11,612 bases of DNA from Pleurotus ostreatus/Saccharomyces cerevisiae fusant. Lineage: Eukaryota > Opisthokonta. Numbering within the stretch: position 1 is the stretch's first letter; every line of letters starts with the position of its first letter. Where the stretch lies: positions 1-11,612 of the forward strand of contig JAMQCK010001135.1 in NCBI GenBank assembly GCA_024196135.1. Direction: 5' to 3'. The translations under genes and the position numbers were made by a program. The notes beneath the pieces are model-generated. The model saw only the letters and a list, made by a program, of their open reading frames with translations, did not search any database and was not told the origin of the DNA. This document shows, one piece after another, positions 8,344-11,612 of this stretch.

Positions 8344-10103
8344 CTACCCTTGTGAATGGAAGCAATCTGGAAGCGGGAATACCAACGTCGTCTTCACCTT
8401 GAAGGTTCCGACGATCACAGTCACCTTGCGATTTTCCCCGCTCTCGACGACAGCAGCCTTCGGTTCTGCTGATGAGCTGAAATCGACCTGGAATGCTGTG
8501 CGCGTATCCTTGTTGGACGTTTCGCGTGATATGTCCCCAATGGGCAGATACTGGTAAGCCAGGAATCGGAGGAAGCGGACGTCAGAGGGGTTATGGATGT
8601 GAAACTCTTGGAGATCAGGACAATGATCTGCGCCTAGGCGGTCAGTTCGTGCCCATTACACCATCGTATGGGTACTAGCACTCGCCTCGGTTTTGACATA
8701 CCTCCCTGTGGCGTTCCCGGTCCAGCGTCTGACACGATTTGGAGCAGTAGTAGACGTGACCGCATGGGCATCGTTTGAGCTTTTCGACAAGCTCAGGAAT
8801 GCACTGAGGTGGATCAGAAAAATAGCCGGAGATACCGATGGGAGAAAACGCACAGATTTATTGTAACAAAATCAGTTCGCCATCTTCTCTGCCTTTTGTA
8901 ATCGTCCTTCGTGGCGGCCAGTTTGTCCAGGCTTGCGCACATAGCGTGCCAAATTTCAAACTTGTCATTATCAGCGGAGGGACACAAATTATCGCGCTGG
9001 ATGACATCGTTGACGACAGACGCCACAGAGGGAAGACAGATCGCAGGCGCAATGATGTCGTTCAGAATCTTGGAAGCGATGGACGATTCAAACTTAGAAT
9101 AGCGGTCGATGAAATCGAAGATAACCTGTAGGAGACCTTGGCGTATGAGGCGTATGATGTCGCGTGTGCCGCCGAGGCCGATGCTGATGCACGACAAGAG
9201 ACAAAAGCAGTTGGCAGAGAATGTCACGAGATAGCCGAGCGTTTGCGCTTCAGCCTCCGATGAGTGGAGGTCGGCGAGGCGGATGAGAGGGCAGATCTTC
9301 CAGAGCAGGGGGCGCAGCTTCCGTCTTGTTGCGTCGTCGCAGGCGGCCGCACATCGCGCGATGAGATGGACGATTGGGTGGACCGCATAGAAATCCGGGT
9401 CCCTCATGTTGAGCAACGCGTAGAGTCGGCGTACCAGCGCGTCCACTCCGAGGCTTCCTTTCGCAACTATCTCGCCTGCGACTTGTTGATTGGGAGCTCC
9501 CGAGGATAGCAAGACCAGTGTCGCCACAATCCCATCAGCCGGGTCCACGCCGCCGATGGCGTGCATCATGTACCACCAGAGGTCGTACATGTAAGATACC
9601 GATCCGGGAAAGGCCAGCAGCGCGGAAGTTCCTGTGTCGGTACGGTCGGCAAAGGCGAAGATCGCGTCGCAGATGGCGGCGTAATGCCAGCCTTTGCGGC
9701 CTGAGAAGTGCCACTTGTAGAGCTCGCTCGCAGCCTCGAGCGCGTCCTCGTCACAGTTTCGGACGAAGGGATGCATGTACAGTGCCCATGCCCATACAGA
9801 CGACATCGAGTCCGCCATGATGCGCGTGCAAGCCGCCGAAGGTGTCTTGAAGCCTGTGGCGCCTGCCCAAATCAGGTGGCCGATCGCGGATATGCTGTCC
9901 GCGGCGTCGACGATGTTGAGCCACTGATCACGCTCTGAGGCGCTCGTCTTGGGGATTTTGGCAACGTCAAGACTGTCCAGCACGTCTCTGTAGAGCCTCG
10001 AGGAGAAGAAATCCGGGGGGATATGGTGGCGGCCTAGTCCATGTCGTCGGAGTTCGTAAATGACGCGCCTGCAGAGGTACTTGGGTGGGCCTTGCGAGTT
10101 CAT
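8344..10103 (-). CDS. MYND zinc-finger protein, first tandem copy, with an apparent one-base frameshift
   Basis: Predicted exons: 10103-8854, 8803-8686 and 8627-8344, with stop TAG at 8344-8346. The long first exon encodes about 416 residues of mostly helical sequence without a named domain; its second half matches the downstream paralogue (RDIIRLIRQGLLQ, PAICLPSVASVVND). Exon 2 encodes the MYND finger KRCPCGHVYYCSKSCQ followed by His and Cys. MYND fingers are zinc-binding protein-interaction modules, and basidiomycetes carry many such genes of unknown function. Frame analysis shows that exon 1 reaches the splice site one base short. The expected first ligand codons (Cys-Tyr-Asn-Lys-Ser) are present at 8854-8868 but in the wrong frame, preceded by TGA. 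One extra T in the TTTT run at 8867-8870 would restore a 550-residue protein. The second intron begins with GC. Either this is a young pseudogene, a sequencing error, or splicing uses a weak GTTACA donor at 8868 that drops the first Cys. Confidence 0.75.
8627..8686 (-). other. GC-AG intron of the first MYND gene (8628-8685)
   Basis: The donor reads GAG/GCGAGT and the acceptor GCGCAG, with a CTGAC branch-like site before it. Removing these 58 bases joins exons 2 and 3 in the same phase as the paralogue, where the equivalent donor is a normal GTAAGT. No GT donor in the neighbourhood keeps the frame and the paralogous exon length of 118 bp. Confidence 0.6.
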
Positions 10104-10560
10104 AGGCGAAAATGGTCAGAGGAGATGAGGGTTGCGGAGGAGGAGCATGTGGCGTATGTTGTCACTGGTTTATACGCACGCGGCGACATACCCATCAGGC
10201 AAGTGATGAATGGACCAAACGCGAGGCTCCGATATTAGCCAAAGCGCCAACATGCCTGATTCGGCTACTCATTCATGTTCAAACAAAAGACAGGTCCGCA
10301 AGCAATTGGCAATGAATAGCGTACAATCATCAATAGAAATATGGCTCACAATATGGAAGCTAGAAGATCGAGGGTGCTGAGGCCGTCGACGGCGGCACGC
10401 TCGCAGGCTTCAACCACAACTACGGCGACACTGCGACGATTATCGATGCGTGCTAGGGCGTTTGAAGCCTTACTCGTGGATTAGACCTCTCCTTCTGACA
10501 TCGTTTCCAGTGACGCCTCGCACCCATGCACGTGCGACTACATCATCCCCACAAGTTGAG
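10104..10560. other. Intergenic region: promoter of the first MYND gene and 3' flank of the second
   Basis: On the minus strand a TATAAA at 10174-10169 lies about 66 bp before the ATG at 10103, and a CCAAT motif lies at 10309-10305. On the plus strand, bases 10370-10456 read as a protein-like tail (ending NHNYGDTATIIDAC then TAG) with no recognisable start or upstream exon. I treat that as a possible relic, not a gene. Confidence 0.45.
10169..10174 (-). promoter_or_regulatory. TATA box of the first MYND gene
   Basis: TATAAA on the minus strand, 66-71 bp upstream of the start codon at 10103. The distance is close to that of the halogenase TATA box from its own start codon. Function is inferred from motif and position. 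Confidence 0.45.
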
Positions 10561-11612
10561 CTATCGAGAAGTGGTCGTCGGAAGCGGGAAAACCAAGCTA
10601 GTCTTCGCTGTCCAGGTGCCGACGATGACAGACACCGTTCGCTCACCCGCCGAGTCCGAGTCCGATACAACGGTGATCACTGGCTCTTTCGACACCGAGG
10701 TGAGGTCGACCTCGAAGGATTCCGTGCTCTTGAGCGAAAAGTCGTCCCAGGCTGCGAGGAGACGGCCCGCATAGAACTGAAGAAAACGGATATCGGAGGG
10801 GCGGTCGACCCGGAAGGTTGAATCTGGATCATGGACTATACACTGTGAGCAGTTGAAAAGGTAGAGGCATGGTTCGAGAACTTACCCTGGGCTTGGCAGA
10901 CCGCCTTGTGGCGTGGCCAGTCCGAAGCTTGACAAGATGTCGAGCAATAAGAAGTCCAGCCGCACGGGCATCGCTTGAGCTTCCCGAGGCTCTCATTGGT
11001 GCACTAGGTGAGTGTAAGAAGACAAGTGAGGATCGACACGAAGTAGTGAACGCACGGCTTCGTTGTGACATGTCTGCATGCCAGCCTTCCTTTCTGCATT
11101 GTGAGTAGCTTTCATTTCCATCAATTTCTGCAGAGATGCGCGCAATCTATCGAAAGGGTCATAATCCACCTTACCGGGGTCAAGAGCCAGACCCTGTTTC
11201 TGGAGTTCATCGTGTACGGCAGTTGCCACCGAAGGAATGCATATCGCGGGCAAAAGAATGCCGTCCACGACCTGAGCGATGACGCTCCTTTCCCGGAGGG
11301 GGTCGTTGAAGCGCTCGAGATACCAGAACATGGCTTGTAGAATACCCTGCCGAACCAGGCGGATGATATCACGCGGGCCGCGCAGACTGCCGCAGAGATG
11401 TGGCAGGAGATTCAGGCAGTCCGAGGAGTACGCCATCAGAAATGTGCCATCCTCGCTGAGCGGGTCGTGATCTCCCGTAGAGTAGTCGATGAGGCGAAGC
11501 AGGGAGCAGACTCGCCGGATGAGAGGGTACATGCGCGGTCGCAAGCTCCTGTCGCATATCGCGCAGACAGTGACGATGTAGACGAACGCATAGACCGCCC
11601 GGATGTTCTGTT
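10561..11612 (-). CDS. MYND zinc-finger protein, second tandem copy, 5' end beyond the window
   Basis: Predicted exons: 11612-11056 (open to the edge), 11003-10886 and 10835-10561, with stop TAG at 10561-10563. That gives 315 residues in the window. Exon 1 ends TCHNEA and exon 2 starts C, giving the first Cys pair (C-x4-C) across a 52-bp intron. Exon 2 then has KRCPCGWTSYCSTSCQ, Asp-Trp, His and a final Cys. Spacing is C-x4-C-x10-C-x-C-x5-C-x3-C-x7-H-x3-C, a MYND finger with one residue fewer than usual in the third-fourth Cys pair. The C-terminal exon matches the first copy (SDIRFLQF against SDVRFLRF, and LVFPLP near both ends). Exon 2 is 118 bp in both paralogues. For the third exon I chose the acceptor at 10836-10837, because the stronger-looking CACAG just upstream leads to a stop codon after five codons. 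The protein is probably cytosolic or nuclear; its partners are unknown. Confidence 0.8.

Noticed and set aside
8282..8557. Plus-strand frames at 8282-8557 and 10526-10774 that resemble each other
   Set aside because: The similarity is the reverse complement of the homologous C-terminal exons of the two MYND genes on the minus strand.
10836..10845. Acceptor CACAG near 10845-10849 for the last exon of the second MYND gene
   Set aside because: It leads to a stop codon after five codons, whereas the TATAG acceptor at 10836 gives an exon matching the paralogue.

Overview
The window looks like nuclear DNA of a filamentous basidiomycete, probably an Agaricomycete. Three things suggest this: coding regions broken by many introns of about 50 bp (GT..AG with CTGAC/CTAAC/CTGAT-like branch sites), GC-rich exons, and gene families typical of mushroom-forming fungi. 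I know of no sequence that fixes the species. Most genes are spliced, so simple open reading frames show only pieces of them. All exon junctions given here come from reading frame, splice consensus and paralogue comparison, and no transcript was available.

Layout. (1) 1-741: no convincing gene. (2) 742-2895, plus strand: a CCAAT/TATA promoter and a ten-exon gene for a complete 532-residue flavin-dependent halogenase. (3) 2999-7651, minus strand: convergent with the halogenase (103 bp between stops), a six-exon gene for a predicted 1402-residue protein. It carries five copies of a small Cys motif (C-x4-C-x12-C-x2-C/H, each followed by a basic stretch) separated by long low-complexity linkers. 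I cannot match this module to a named family. (4) 7667-7849: a 177-bp MITE with perfect 29-bp terminal inverted repeats and a TAA target duplication, of PIF/Harbinger type, inserted 15 bp from the start codon of the five-module gene. (5) 8344-10103 and 10561-11612, minus strand: two tandem paralogues of a fungal MYND zinc-finger protein. The first has a one-base frameshift exactly at its first zinc-binding Cys and a GC-AG intron. The second is intact as far as visible and runs off the right edge.

How the genes relate. The halogenase implies a chlorinated aromatic metabolite, but no other biosynthetic gene lies in the window, so a cluster would have to extend to the left. The five-module protein and the MYND pair may act in nuclear or protein-protein interaction roles, but nothing in the sequence ties them to the halogenase. 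The most unusual items are the five-module Cys protein, the MITE that supplies an in-frame upstream ATG to it, and the frameshifted MYND paralogue.
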